Shown piece after piece: positions 1 to 11,320 of a stretch of 64,000 bases of DNA. The DNA comes from Romanomermis culicivorax (Eukaryota; Nematoda; Enoplea; Mermithida; Mermithidae), in the NCBI GenBank assembly GCA_963922205.1, contig CAWUHX010000004.1:1054001-1118000 (forward strand), in the 5' to 3' direction. Under the pieces are notes generated by a model, which saw nothing but the letters and a program-made list of their open reading frames with translations, made no database searches and was not told the DNA's origin. Positions within the stretch are counted from its first letter, which is position 1. Each line of letters begins with the position of its first letter. The translations under genes and the position numbers were made by a program.

Positions 1-79
1 TAAAAATTAGAAAAACCACATTCTTTTGGTTAACTATGAGATGAAAGATTTTTCAAATTTTTAGCAAAAACTGATATGG

Positions 80-266
80 TACTGAACCAACATGAACTTT
101 TTAGATCTTTCTCAAATAAATGGGACCCATGTGGACAGAAGAAACTATATCAAAGCTAAAAGAAGCGAAATTGCATTTAAAAGGTGATTATACTCCTTTT
201 AGTAGATTTAGTTCATGTTGGTTCAGTAGTTGAGTACAATCACCATTTAAAAGGTGATTGTACTCC
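80..266. repeat. Short inverted and direct repeats
   Basis: An 18-bp perfect inverted repeat is visible: TACTGAACCAACATGAAC at 80-97 and its reverse complement at 211-228. Inside and beside it, a direct repeat around AAAAGGTGATTRTACTCC occurs near 178-195 and 249-266. The remainder of 1-847 is AT-rich and I see no gene in it; the short open frames there have no recognisable motifs. Confidence 0.6.
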
Positions 267-847
267 AAAATTTGCGAAAAAATTTGCTAAAAAAAGGATT
301 CATTGTTATAAAAAGCAACGAACATGCTGTGAAAAATATGGATGCGTTGGCTATTTCCAGGAGACACATAAGAAGGCTAAAAATTCAGACAGATGAAACA
401 CTTGATCCGGAGGCACATAACATGCACTAGTGAAATACTCCTCAAAAAGCTTTTATTATTATGCCACAGCTGCTTGTTTATCATTTTGGATGTGGATGCA
501 TAAAAACAAGTCCTACAAAGTCCATTGATACTGAATACTGACAGCTGTTGAGTAATGAAAAATTTTTTGTTGAAAAATTTTCCTTTGTACCAGTACAAAC
601 AAAGCCCAGTTTGTACTCTAGACTGTTTCGTTTGCAAAGTACAAAAAAAACACTGGTAATTAATGCCAGTGGTTAGCATCAGAGGAAATTTTTGGATTTT
701 TATTTTCTACAGCATTGGAAAATGAATATTTTCATTATTTATTTCCTGCCTGAAAAGTCTAATTTTTGGTGAATTCAACATGTTTTCAGCTAGGCAATCC
801 CAAATCCAAAAATTATGCAAGTAATAAAGTATTTGGATGGCTTTTTC

Positions 848-1219
848 AGACAGAAGAACCTCTACCACTTTCCCACACTGATGATGTCTTATCATTTTCC
901 AAATGCAAAAAGTTATGTTCACGAAAGTCAAAATTTCTAAAGGACCACAAAACGATTTTGTGGAAATGATCTAGAAAAATCTCAGATTTTGTCAAATACA
1001 TTAAAAAACAATAGAAGCTCCAATATTCATCCATAACATGCTGATGTTCAAAAGCTATAAGCATAAGCTAAACCACATTTTCCAGATGCACAATGGAAAT
1101 GATACAAAAAATCATAAGTGATTTGAAATCTCGTGAGAAGCACCAGAAAATTTTTGATATTTTTTTAAATGCATAAAAATGCATCTTCAGACAGGAGACT
1201 CAGGCATGTAGCTGAGGAG
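848..1219 (+). repeat. Dispersed repeat, inverted partner at 19.6-20.0 kb
   Basis: This segment matches the reverse complement of about 19,632-19,992 over some 360 bp with many substitutions. Shared landmarks are CATAACATGCTGATGTTC-like text near 1,030, ATAAAAATGCATCT near 1,175, and GACTCAGGCAT followed by TAGCTGAGG near 1,197. It is immediately followed by the hairpin GGGAGGGAC-TTG-TCCCTCCC. No coding potential is recognised. It may be an interspersed non-autonomous element; its ends are not defined by target duplications that I can see. Confidence 0.65.
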
Positions 1220-1460
1220 GGGACAGGGAGGGACTTGTCCCTCCCAAATTTTATTCTAGACTACAAAAGACTGAACTTAGTGTAAGAAGTTGCGCAATGC
1301 AAGCTAATCTAATCACACATCAGCACATTGTTGCCAAATAAATAAGTTTTTTACATTCAATCATGTGTACTTCTGGCTGGCTTTTGACTGAAATAGCGTA
1401 TTTTTTCTAATCAATTATTTCATAGATATACAGCCATGATATAAGGAAAAAAAATTTTTG

Positions 1461-2669
1461 ATCCTACAGCAAAGTTTACTGTACCAAAGATGTAGGGTAC
1501 TCTGAAAGGAGTAACATAAGTATAAAAACCTGGGCCTTAAAATCATTAGGGTCTCTGCAAATTTGGAAAAACAGTTAAAAATAGGCAAAAACACACCCCT
1601 GGAATCTCAAAAGCTGTTGGGCCTAAAATCTAGATAATTTGTAGGTGTGCATGGGACCGAGTTTCATCAGTAAATTTATGAGGAAATTTTAATCAGGTTA
1701 CTCTGCATGGTATGGTAGTAACTCAAACTTTGAGTTAAAACTTTCCTCTGTACCACACTCATAGTTAGTTTAATTTTAAAATGAAGATATACGAAATACT
1801 GCTGGTCATGAGTACTAACCATCAGCCTGAAAAGGTAATGCATAATCTATCAGCCAGAAGTACAGAACTTTCAAACAGGTGGAATTCCTCCCTCCGTTCG
1901 AGTCCTGTCGGTACTTATCCAGTTTGGTCCACCTAGTACCTTGGCGTCAACCGCTGGGGTCTACAATAAAACAGCTGACGATTCCTGTTGAACAGAAATG
2001 CGAACCTACTGTTCATATTTCCATTCGAACATCCCCAATCCAATTTAACAATCGACAAAGATCAGAGACACCAAGGAAGTGGAGCCAGCAGCAAGAGCCG
2101 AAGCACCAAGGGTGCCAGTGCAGTGCTGTGCCCCTAAGCCTAACATTGGGTAAGCGCTTTTACTGATATACACAGGATAGCTGCTCAATTAGTGTAGATG
2201 CCAATGGTTGATGCTGCACCAGGTGGACCAAAGTGGATAGGTGCCGTCCTGTCATGCAGGTTCTCTAAACTGCATCTCCTGTGGCTGATAACTTGAAGCT
2301 TTCAATTTTTTGCAGTAACATAACATTATATTAGTGAAATAGTGGATATCTGACTTTGATGCAGACTGAGTAGGAACAGCATGATTTGCGAAATCCTAAG
2401 ACAAAGGCTTGATGCAATGCCCTCTAGGATGCATTGAGTAGTACCTCATATCACTGAAAATTTACTGATAGAATTCGACCCCATGCACACTCACAAAGTA
2501 TCTAGATTTTGGGTCAATAGTTTTTGATATTCTAGGGGGGTATCATTGCCCATTTTTACATTTTTTCTAAATTTGCAGCAACCCTGTTGATTTGAATGTT
2601 GTTTGTATACCTATATTGCTTGTTCCAGGGTACCCTACATCTTTGGTAAAGTGCACTTCATTGTAGGAA
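1461..2669. mobile_element. Long-TIR (foldback-like) element
   Basis: The two ends are imperfect inverted repeats about 200 bp long. The left arm (about 1,462-1,685) starts TCCTACA and contains ACCAAAGATGTAGGGTAC. The right arm (about 2,465-2,669) is its diverged reverse complement and ends TGTAGGA. Both arms also share CAAATTTRGAAAAA and AAAATCTAGATA blocks at matching distances. The roughly 780-bp centre is more GC-rich and holds an exon-like open stretch. I see no transposase. The structure fits a non-autonomous DNA transposon; the superfamily is unknown. Confidence 0.7.
1877..2150 (+). other. Exon-like open stretch inside the TIR element
   Basis: An open frame of about 90 codons is bounded by an acceptor-like TTTCAAACAG just before it and a strong donor-like GGGTAAGC at about 2,149-2,156. 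Base composition is richer in G+C than the flanks. The translation (for example WRQPLGSTIKQLTIPVEQKC) has no domain I recognise. It could be a captured host exon carried inside the inverted-repeat element, or chance openness. I would not call it a gene on this evidence. Confidence 0.2.
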
Positions 2670-2848
2670 CATAATTAATTATTCATAAATGATGGTACCC
2701 CCCTATGTGCATGTATGGTTTATTTGATTTTCCATTAGTAATACTGAACTTATTTCAATAGAACTTTTGCTCCATTGCAGTCAGGGTTGACCAGACAATA
2801 TTTCAGCAAAATCTTGTATTTGACAAGAACTTTACTATACTGTTTCAG

Positions 2849-3137
2849 ATAAAATTTTATTAGAGTTGAAAAATAGATTTACATCTGATGTGCAAGATTT
2901 ACTGTTGGCAATTGAAGCACTTTTAAATCCCTTGTCTCCCAACTTTTCTAAAATTGAAGTGATCAAGCCTTTGTTTAATGTTTATGGAAACATTATGATA
3001 ATGGACAAAATTTTACTTAGAAGTGGATCAATTGTTGCTAAAACAGTAGTGAAAAAATTGCCTGTAATGCTTGAGGATGTGCACAAATTAATTCCAATGC
3101 TACCGACTGATGCTTTTCCCAATTTGCTCAAATGCAT
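2849..3137 (+). CDS. Possible transposase-type exon (hAT/ZMYM-like), function uncertain
   Basis: An open frame runs from an acceptor CTGTTTCAG ending at 2,848 to a donor-like GTAAAT starting at 3,138. The translation begins in the style KILLELKNRF and continues with VQDLLLAIEALLNP and VIKPLFNVYGN. The pattern of an acidic/leucine-rich helix, an Arg-Phe pair and LNP recalls the middle of hAT-derived transposases of the ZMYM type, where a similar segment precedes the dimerisation domain. That similarity is from memory of family style only. No neighbouring exons were found, so this is either one exon of a degraded transposase or a host exon whose partners lie outside recognisable sequence. Confidence 0.35.
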
Positions 3138-4498
3138 GTAAATTCCTTTAACTATTCTGGTTTTTACAGCTAGCTGCAAACTGTCTCTTTATAATTGGTT
3201 AAAACTTTTTTGCCGAACAAAATCTCAGAAAGTCACACCAGCGACTTAAGCATCTTGTACATTAACAACAGAGCACCCCATGGGAGAGGGTATGGGGGTA
3301 TAACCCCCCATCTTAGATTTGGAAATTCATTTACTACCCACATAAAAACAGCTCACTATAGCAAAAAATTTTGGTAGACCTCATCCTCTCCCCAGTAGGT
3401 TATAGTAATTCGAGAAAAATTGCACAATGTGTGATTCTGAGGAATTACTCACTGCTCTTTTTGACACATTTGCTGAGCAAATCATAATGGGAAAGTATGC
3501 AACTTCTGTGCCATATAGCGATTTCTAAGAAAGGATATCAGCACATTAATATATACTACTTATAGGAAATCATTATAAATATAATTGGGAGATGAAATAA
3601 TGACTTATGTATATGTGATTTATCGAAAAATCGCCTCTTGGGAAGTCTTCCTCTTCATGCTCTCCTTTTCTTTTCCTCGCTTCTGCGTTGGGTCTTCTGT
3701 GCGCATATAGTTACCCAAACTGTGGCATACTTTCCTGCTATGAGTTGAGACATGTGAGGTCTGCTGACGTGGATCAGGAGTGGTACTTGGTTTCAAACTC
3801 GTAGTTCATAGTCTAATGGGATTAATAATACTAAAGCCACATTCAGCATCAGGACTCTCAATTGGAAGCACTGTTCCAAGCCTAATCAGTGATGGGATAA
3901 GCCTATACTGCTGAAGATGCTGGTTGAAACAATGTTTCCAAACGTATGTTGTGCCCGATTCTTGGAATGTGTAGGAATCAGTTGACACAATGGTCTTCAA
4001 AGTGTGACTATTCTGTACATATAATTAGTGCATTGAAGTTGCATGATTGGGAGCTGGAAAAGGGAGCTGAAATAGTAAATGTTTTTTGACTGTAAAAGAC
4101 ATGAAGTAGGGGCCTTATTCATTTTTGTAAGTTGTATGTGGTTGGAGTACTGCAACAACTCCCCCTCCTCTGCAAAAAAGTTGGGAGCAAAAAAAAAGGT
4201 CACGGCATATTTCATGTACTACCCTTAAAATTTACGATTTTACCCCTAACCTAAATTTTCCACCTTGGGGACCTCTGATTAACAAGCAACAATGCGAAAT
4301 TCTTGAAAATTTGAGAATAAATGATCTTTTTGCAATGAAATTGTATAGATCAAATATTGATGCTACTGCAGGCTTTTTGACATTGTACGGCATTTTAATT
4401 CTGTTTTAATTACGTTTTATTTTGCTTTAATTTTCTCGGTTTTTCGATGTTCATTGCTTTTTTCGTTTGAGGAATCATTTTAATGTATCTTAAAGCAT
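3138..4498. other. No gene seen
   Basis: Mixed, moderately AT-rich sequence. It contains a small palindrome TGGGGGTATAACCCCCCA near 3,293-3,310 and a few short open frames with no motifs. I see no tRNA, no transposon ends and no exon with convincing splice borders. Confidence 0.5.
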
Positions 4499-4506
4499 GT
4501 TCAGTT

Positions 4507-5483
4507 CACTGTTTTTTTCCACGAACTTTTTTCCACAAATGTGGAAAGGGCTCAAATTTTTTTGCACATGTGGAAAAAAATTTTTCGTCTTAAAATCCTC
4601 GTTTTTTGGTTAAAAAATGCTCACAGATGCTTTATCGCACTGTTTTTGAGCTTTTTCAAGCCTTGCGGTGTTTTTAGAGAAGTTAATTCATTAAAATTGA
4701 AGAAAAAATTGAAATGTTCAACTTAAAAGCCTAATCTACAAGCATTGTTGAACAAATTTTCTAGCAAACTATCCAAGGGCATAATTGACTTGAATTACAC
4801 AAGACATCAATGGTCAAGTACTCTATAAATTTTTTTGATTATATTGACATTCTGGGATGCTGGAAAATCAGTTTTCCGAACATTTATTTCAAGAATTAGA
4901 TTCCAATTTTGTGTTCAAGAGTCCTAATTCCAGAATTTTACTTGAAAAATTTTAAAACCTGTAATTTATTTCTAAACTCTCATGAACTTAGTCGAACATA
5001 TATGAGTAAGAAGAGTATAAATTTCCGAAAGATATTTCCATGAAACTTTTGCATTGATTTTACATTAGCAAAGAAATAATCACATCATAAAGCATAGAGA
5101 CTTGATGTATTGATCTTTCTCAAAAGGAAAAAATGTGAATCTTCATTAAATATTATGATTAAAAGCTGAAGATTACCCATTAAAACATGAGATACTACGT
5201 TTAAGATGATGAAAACTATTTTAAGATTAAGTGATAAATGAAGGTAGACATGATGAAAGCCGCGCCTGAGCTACTTAATGAATAATGATGATTATTAAAG
5301 TTATAACCGGCGCGAAGCGCCAGAAAATTTTGAGATTTGAACCCCCTAAAATGCACCAAAATGCATCTTTTCAATATGAAAACCCCAAATTTTTCTTCCA
5401 CATTTGTGGAAAGACCTCAAAATTTTTTTCCACATTCCAGATTTTTTTTCCACATTAGAGTGCAAATGTGGAAAAAAACAGTG
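4507..5483. mobile_element. Complete hAT-like non-autonomous element, word CCACA
   Basis: The element is flanked by a perfect 8-bp direct repeat GTTCAGTT (4,499-4,506 and 5,484-5,491). Its ends are perfect 16-bp inverted repeats CACTGTTTTTTTCCAC. An 8-bp duplication with CA(G/C)TG-type ends is the hallmark of the hAT superfamily. The subterminal regions repeat the motif CCACA or its complement TGTGG several times within T- or A-runs. A GC hairpin (GGCGC-GAA-GCGCC, 5,308-5,323) and the block ATGCACCAAAATGCATCTTTT-like lie inside. At 977 bp it encodes no transposase. Other copies of the family are at 23.66 kb and 53.6-59 kb. Confidence 0.9.
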
Positions 5484-5491
5484 GTTCAGTT

Positions 5492-6334
5492 TGTTTGTGC
5501 TAAATAAACTTTTTTTTACTTCTTTTACATGGACACTGGAGGTTGAGGATGTCATTCTAGGCTGTATATTCAATCCGAAATGTTCGTTGCAGAGATTTGT
5601 TTTCTAGCATGTATAAACTCGAAATTTTTTTAGCGCTCCGTGCTTGGGATAAGTAACAAATCGTCGGCACCCTGAGAAAAGGTGATAAATCCACTTTTTA
5701 TTGTTTGAAGAATATATATATAGTTAAATTCAAACTTGAAAATCTGAAAAAATTTGATATTTCATTCTCGAATTTTTGTAGTTTATATAACTTTTTCACA
5801 TCCAAAAGAGATGTGCCTGTAGAGGTCCAAAATAGTGATGGTAAGTCCAACGTGGATAAAATTGGATTTATCACCTTCTTGCATGGTATCAACAAAATTA
5901 CACTTTTCCAGCGATTTATAGAAAATAAACTTTCTCCAGTGCAATGTGCTGGAATAAGAAACAAAAACAAGATCAACAAGTCTAATCGGAGTCACAATGT
6001 GGTCATAGGAAGTCTCTCGTTACTATGCTTTCAACTGTTCTAAGACACAAATGTATGGTTGGTCGAACAACTCAATTTGACTGACCCGGCCATTTTTCAC
6101 CCAAAAATGACCACAATAGTTGGCAAGTTTTAGTTCAGAAAATCGTGCAGTTCATTTACTTTGATCGACAGCCAATATTGTTTAGACGAGATTTGATATT
6201 TTTTGAGCTGTTGAAACATCTTTCATGGAAATTCTGGTATCTGTGAAAAGAACATCATGGGTGGACAAATGCTAGATGCCATGGCACCAGTTCCTGGAAC
6301 TCACTATCCCTCTATTGCATGTGACATGCACCGC
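5492..6334. other. No gene seen; small inverted repeat
   Basis: AT-rich sequence. A 14-bp inverted repeat AGGTGATAAATCCA (5,680-5,693) / TGGATTTATCACCT (5,863-5,876) is visible. A 112-codon open frame (5,705-6,043) lies across it but has no domain, no splice borders and no homologue in the window, so it is not called as a gene. Confidence 0.45.
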
Positions 6335-6565
6335 AAGATTTTTCCATAGGGGGAGGATCTTCGGGCTGCTTATCCAAGAGAGTGGGTGGTGGAGAATCAG
6401 CAAGTAAAAACACAAAAAAAATTCCGCAATCATGTTTTTCATAAAAACTATGCATAAAAGTCATTAAAAAGCTGTCTTAGAAAAAGTACAGGATGAGATG
6501 TCTGACGATTTTTTTTCCGGCCAGGGATGTTCTGGGTCTCAGGTATGAGGATCCACCCGGGAACT
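6335..6565 (+). repeat. Dispersed repeat, second copy at 41.65 kb
   Basis: This block shares order and wording with 41,655-41,880: a GGGTGG-rich opening, a run around AAAACACAAAAAAA, then ATGCATAAAAGTCATTAAAAAG-like text, CTGTCTTAGAAAAAGT, TTTTTTTCCGGCCAGGG and a final GTCTCAGGTAY. Related tails (ACCCCCCTATGTGCATGTATG) occur near 2,697 and 41,860, and a shorter version near 59,020. No open reading frame is shared, so it is a noncoding interspersed repeat. Confidence 0.65.
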
Positions 6566-6566
6566 C

Positions 6567-6860
6567 TCTATGTCATTCTCATCTGTGAATATAAAGTTCT
6601 CTTTACTAATTTTAATATTTTTTGTTTTCATTGATTTTCTCATTATCTCTATTCATTTTTATTTTTCACTCTTTTTTGATATTGACTTTCTGTCGTATTT
6701 TTTATTTTCAATTTTTTTATGTCTCATTACTTTCATTGATTTTTCATTTTTTGTTAATTTTTTTCTACTCATTTTTTAACATAATTTTTTATTATTAATT
6801 TTTCTACTTTTTTATTTTTTCTTTTCATAATTTTTTCTTAATGTTTAGTCATTTTCCATG
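6567..6860 (+). repeat. T-rich tract of the F-box/LRR upstream type
   Basis: A pyrimidine-rich stretch of short TTTTTTCATT / TTTTCATTGATTTTT phrases. The same style of sequence lies immediately upstream of F-box/LRR copy A (28,790-29,120) and copy B (60,340-61,150). Here no F-box/LRR gene follows, so it looks like an orphaned upstream region or simply low-complexity DNA. Open frames across it encode only Phe/Leu/Ile/Ser-rich low-complexity peptides. Confidence 0.5.
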
Positions 6861-6896
6861 TGCATTAGGGGCCGATTGCAATATTCGGGTTTAAGC

Positions 6897-7095
6897 ATAC
6901 CTGTACTTGGGGGGGGGGGGGGGGGGGTTGGGGGGACCCCCCAACTTGGCCAACCATACACCCAACCCCCACCCCCTCCCAGTTTGGAAAAAATTAAAAA
7001 AATTGTTTTTTGAGGAAAATTTCAACTTTTTTTTACCCCTAACCCAAATTTTGGATCTACCCTTCCCCCCAACTGGTGGGACCTCTTACAGGTAT
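6897..7095. mobile_element. ATACCTGT-ended small element with G/C runs
   Basis: The ends are inverted, ATACCTGTA and TACAGGTAT. The flanks are an imperfect 10-bp duplication, GGGTTTAAGC (6,887-6,896) and GGGTTCAAGT (7,096-7,105), eight of ten identical. The interior has a long G-run, a run of C-rich CCCCAACTTGGCCAACC-type text, then ATTTC(A/G)ACTTTTT and CCCCCCAACTGG. The same body occurs at 23.83, 24.02, 41.17, 53.95 and 58.96 kb. Duplications of 9-10 bp suggest a MULE-mobilised MITE. Confidence 0.75.
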
Positions 7096-7105
7096 GGGTT
7101 CAAGT

Positions 7106-8280
7106 CCGAGGTCAGGATTATCTCCAACAAAATAATCGCGGGCTCGGGCGATCAGTGGTTGCAATAACCTTGGGATGATCCCGACGTTGGGATTATCTTG
7201 AGCAGTGTGGTTGTAATAAATTTTCTAGTCTACACTACCAGGGGAAACTAACCATTCACGCCGGTCGCATCCGGTCGAATTTTCTACATTATCAACTAAA
7301 CAATCACAAAGCAAATCAAGTTGGATTTTTTATAAATTTTGACAATAAATATTTGGTTTTGGCCTGTATCCAATGTTGCTAAAATTCGAATTCCGAATTT
7401 TCCTTCTTCTAAATTAAATTTTTTCCTTTCTGATTCTTGCTTAATAAATATATTTCATTCCAAAGGATCCACTTTTTGCCACTTCGGCTCTTCAACCATC
7501 AAACCTAGGCTTCCTAAATGAAACTTTCAATGAAACAGCACAATTTAGATAAACTATCGGATAACAGACCTTCCCAGATCTCTTGGAATGCTGCTGGTGT
7601 GCTCCTATGATGGTTTGAGAATTTTCCGAAGGTAGACAAAAACCAGGCAGTCCACCAACCGTTTTCCAAACTGCTTTTTTCCTTTCTCAAATCTCCTTTG
7701 CATGGCTTTTCACATTTTTCAATGTAATTCTTCCAGAGACCTATGGACAATGGAATTTTGTGCATCGTCTTCAGCATAGATTATATTCTAGACGTGGGGC
7801 CGGCTTCATTAAAGAAACTTAAGCTACAGCTGAGTTGCAGCTTAAGCAGTAGCTTAACTAGTAGCTTTACTATATATTATACCATTCTGGTAAACATACC
7901 GAGAACGTTAAGATGCAGCTGAGCTGTCGAAATCAAAAACTAATCAATATTCATCACAAATTTCTCTCAAAAGTACTTCTTTTCTAGGTGTTCACTTTGG
8001 AATGTGTTTTCTCCTTGAAACTACTTGAAATTTAAGCCGGAACAGAAGACATACCAACAGCAAACAGAAAGACAAACAATGTTGGGCACTGTTTTTTCAC
8101 CAACTTTTGTTTACTTTTCACTTCACCCACGTAATACAATGTATTGCCGACGTTTCCTTCAGGAAGGTCAAGATAATCGTGAGCTCGGATTTGTAAACCT
8201 GAGCACCAGGTAATTGCGAGCTCAATTTTTTTATTGCAACCCTAGAAAGATGAAACTGAGCATCCTTTTTCAACATCTAG
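7106..8280. other. No gene seen
   Basis: A phrase GTGGTTGCAATAACC near 7,155 is partly echoed in inverse by TTATTGCAACCC near 8,231, with GAGCTC/GGGCTC boxes beside both, so this interval might be the 5' part of the MULE described next. A cluster of AGCTTAAG-type words lies at 7,820-7,870. No exon could be defined. Confidence 0.35.
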
Positions 8281-10617
8281 AGTCATCAAGAGATTGTCAT
8301 CGATGGTGTCCTGCAGCAGTTCCTGATGTATGACTCCGGGCAACAATTGCTACCCAGTTGCATGCTTGCGTTTGCGACTAGACACAGTTTGCAACTTTTG
8401 GCTCAAAATGTGGAGTGGTTTTCGGAGGGCACCTTTAGTACAGTTCCGAATTTGTTTGGGCAGTTGTATACGATTCACGCCATCGTCCACAACTCTATTG
8501 TTCCCTTGGTGTACGCACTTCTACCCAATAAAACGAAGCTGTTGCAAGAACTACAAAATTTGCAAGTTGGTTTACGACCGCAGTATATCATGCTCAATCT
8601 TGAGCAAGCAGCGATCCAGGCATTTCAAGCCGAGTTCCTGGTGTCCAGATTACTGGATGTTTTTTTCATCTGGCACAAAGTGTGTGGCGCCGTGTGCACA
8701 ATGAGGGCTTGAAAGTGCGAATAACAAATTCAATTAACCTGCACATATATATATGTATATTGTATACCACATAAATACATTGGCGTTTCTTGATTATTTG
8801 TTTTTGATATATGTTCTAATTAGCGACATTCATACAGTTCTGTAGCTCAGAGGTTAGAGCGCTTGCTTCATGTAGGAGGTCATGAGTTCGAATCTCATCA
8901 GAAAAAAATGTGGTTGATTAAAACATAGAAACTTCATGATCGTTAGGCCTATGTATGCATACCATAATTATGTACGATTATATTTGAGTTTGTTACTGAC
9001 AAACACATCTATTGAATTTAAATCTTTTAGAAACTTTTTCAGAAACATCTATTACTTCAAAGCCACACAAATTTGTTGCGACTCGTTAGTGCCCATTGCT
9101 TTGGCAAATGATTGGGCGAGAAGGGAAATATAAAATTTTTCGCTAGAATATACTCTATTTTTAAACTACTAGGAACGATATACAAATGATCACTAATTCA
9201 CCAGATGGATCAGAATGATACCTGCATTGGCATTTGTCGATCCAAATCAAGTTGTTGGTGCGTTTGAAGACTTGGTTGGCGATGACGATTTCCCACCCGA
9301 TGCTATGCCGATTGCTCATTATTTGGAGGATAATTATATTGGGTGCATCATGCATCGTCGTGGCGGGCAAGCACCGATTTTTCCCATGCAATTGTGGAAC
9401 ATGCACCAACGCACTTTGCTTGGCCAAAATCGTACTAACAACGACATTGAAGGTACAATATGTGTATAATATATGAACAACAAATGAGCATACTGTTGGA
9501 GTGGAGAGTCAAATGTTCAATACTTTTATTTTATATCTTATATTGACAGAACCAGGAAAAAGGACATATTTTTAACATTTCCAACAAATGTCTAAAATTT
9601 GATGTTTTCTTTTTTCAAACTGGTCAGAAAATTTTTGAAGATTTTCGAAAATTTTTGAGAAAATTGTTAACAAAGCTGCAAATAATTTTATTTGACAAAT
9701 AATTAATTTCCGTGTATTTTTATCACTGAATCATTCGAAAATTTTGAGAAAAGTAGATACTATCAAAAATTGTGTTTCAAAAAAATTTGAGGAATCACAT
9801 GTTTGTCATTGTTTTACCTAGAGACGGAGCCACAAAATCACGTTTCTTGAAATTTTCAGAGTGGCAAATAATGCAATTTTATTACTATCATTGAGGCTTT
9901 GGTAGGAAAGCCCCTAAATGGGCGGAAATGACAATATGTTAAGCAGACATGTGTAATTTCTTGGAAAACCATTCAGTCCTTTCATTATCAATCTCAGGCT
10001 TAAAACTATCGAATATAATTTAAGTACATGATTATGTACATACTACATACGTGATTCTTTGGGATATAATCGGATTTGGTAAGAATCACTTCGTTAATCC
10101 TCACTCAAATTTTTGTCATTTCTGCCGATTTAGGGACTTGTCTTAGGTAGGGTCCAAACGCATATCCCCCCTACTCCTATGTCTGCTTAGGGGTTCCAAA
10201 ACCAAAGTACCACTTATCCTCGGTCTGCGCCGACATATGTTGGTGAATGTGACCCCAGAATGAGAAAAGCCTGCGGCAAAAAGTTATTTTTAGAAAAATC
10301 TTACAGCAAAATTGATGTGCCTTTTTGTCAGGCCTACCTCACCCAGAACTATTCCCACCACCAATGCAAAATGGTGGACTCGTGACTTTTGAAGGATAAA
10401 TCGCAATTTATTGCAGGCTGGCACAGATCGTTTCAGCAAACATGTGGTTCAGCGCACTTGAACATCTACAAATTCATTGAAGCACTAAAAAACAACACGG
10501 CCTTCGCCAATATGAAATAGCTCAATTGGTTGCAGGAATCCAGGCAACCCTCGAAACAAAAAATATCAGTCAATTGCCTGCCGAATCGGTCCAATTGTCG
10601 AAACTGGCAATCTGAAT
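8281..10617 (+). pseudogene. MULE (Mutator-like) transposase, decayed, multi-exon
   Basis: Exon pieces read in MULE order. 8,281-about 8,750 begins after an acceptor CATCTAG and carries the transposase core: WFSEGTFSTVPNLFGQLYTIH, then PLVYALLPNKT, the LEQAAIQAF stretch and, after a one-base frameshift near 8,640, a CFFH...VWRRVHNEGLK segment. A second exon from about 9,205 to 9,452 reads ALAFVDPNQVV...FPMQLWNMHQRTL...RTNNDIEG. It ends at a GT donor (9,453), and the intron closes with TTTATTGCAG at 10,416. The third piece, from 10,417, completes EGWHRSF and KFIEAL, with a further frameshift near 10,525. This order (catalytic DGTF-like segment with Glu in place of the Asp, C-x-H region, WN..R.L..RTNN.EGWH) is typical of MULE transposases. 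It is inactive as read. A tRNA-like sequence lies in the first intron. Confidence 0.85.
8836..8906 (+). tRNA. Degenerate tRNA-Met(CAT)-like sequence
   Basis: The D arm GCTC-AGAGGTTA-GAGC and the T arm ATGAG-TTCGAAT-CTCAT are well formed, and the polymerase III A and B boxes are recognisable. The anticodon loop reads TTCATGT, giving CAT. The acceptor stem pairs for only five positions (TTCTG/CAGAA), and the anticodon stem (CTTGC/AGGAG) has two mismatches. It is therefore most likely a tRNA pseudogene or tRNA-derived SINE head sitting in an intron of the MULE, not a working tRNA. Confidence 0.6.
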
Positions 10618-10701
10618 GTTATTGATTGCGGGGAATTGCCTACAATTTTGAATTTTAGTATTCAATTTTTTTCTAACTGTTATTCCGGTTGTTTTAGGAA
10701 C

Positions 10702-11320
10702 TGTTATACCAAACGTTCAGTCAATAAGGTTCTTTGCTCGTAAAATTGTTACTCATGTTGTAGTGTGTTTTCCGCCGATTTTCGCTGTTTTGTCAAAGCG
10801 CGTAAGAGGCCCGCAGGTGGCAAGTGGAGAGAGCAACGCGGACCATTAGCAGCCGTCTTACTGTAGCGCATGTCGGTACGGGTGCGCTGGTCTCTCTCTC
10901 TTGTTGTTATTGATTAATATTTTGTTCATTTTTATATATACTAGTTGTGCGCCTCGCTGGCCACCACTAGTCTCGCCATTAGCCACCTCCCACCACGCAA
11001 CTCTCTTTTCTTTTTCATCCCAGTGCGTGAGAGTTGATCACCTTATTTTTCTCGGCTCATTTTCCCGTTGGGTACGTAAGTGTTTTTCTTGTTTTATTGC
11101 GTAATATATAAAGGTAGAAAATTCTCGCCTTTCGATCTTGCGCAATAAGGGCGACAATTAAGGAACTTATACTTTTTCCTTAATTGGTGGGATATTTATA
11201 ACGAGTAATTAGGCTATCCGGTAAACGTGGGTGTGGGAAAATACGTACATTAAGGACGACCCTCGGAATCCCAATCCTGCCCACGATTCATCAGCTCCCA
11301 ACCCAAATACAAATACAACA
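10702..11320 (+). mobile_element. 5' LTR of element 1 (gypsy-type)
   Basis: The segment starts TGTTATACC and ends AATACAACA, giving the expected TGTT...AACA inverted termini. One base later (11,322) comes TGGTGACCG, a primer-binding-site-like sequence that also follows the 5' LTR of element 3. A TATATAAAG-like box lies near 11,105. The matching 3' LTR is not present in the window because the element is cut at about 15,478. The boundary call rests on the termini and primer site only, since there is no second LTR to align. Confidence 0.7.

Noticed and set aside
5308..5323. GC hairpins as transcription terminators
   Set aside because: Rho-independent terminators are bacterial; these hairpins are internal parts of hAT-like elements.
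5705..6043. 112-codon open frame as a gene
   Set aside because: No domain, no splice context, AT-rich composition and overlapping frames on the other strand of similar length.
6907..7167. Gly/Pro-rich open frames in G- or C-runs (also 53,913-54,493)
   Set aside because: They are translations of homopolymer tracts in ATACCTGT elements in several frames at once; not protein-coding.
8836..8906. A functional tRNA-Met
   Set aside because: Acceptor and anticodon stems have mismatches and it lies in a pseudogene intron; kept only as a tRNA-like relic.
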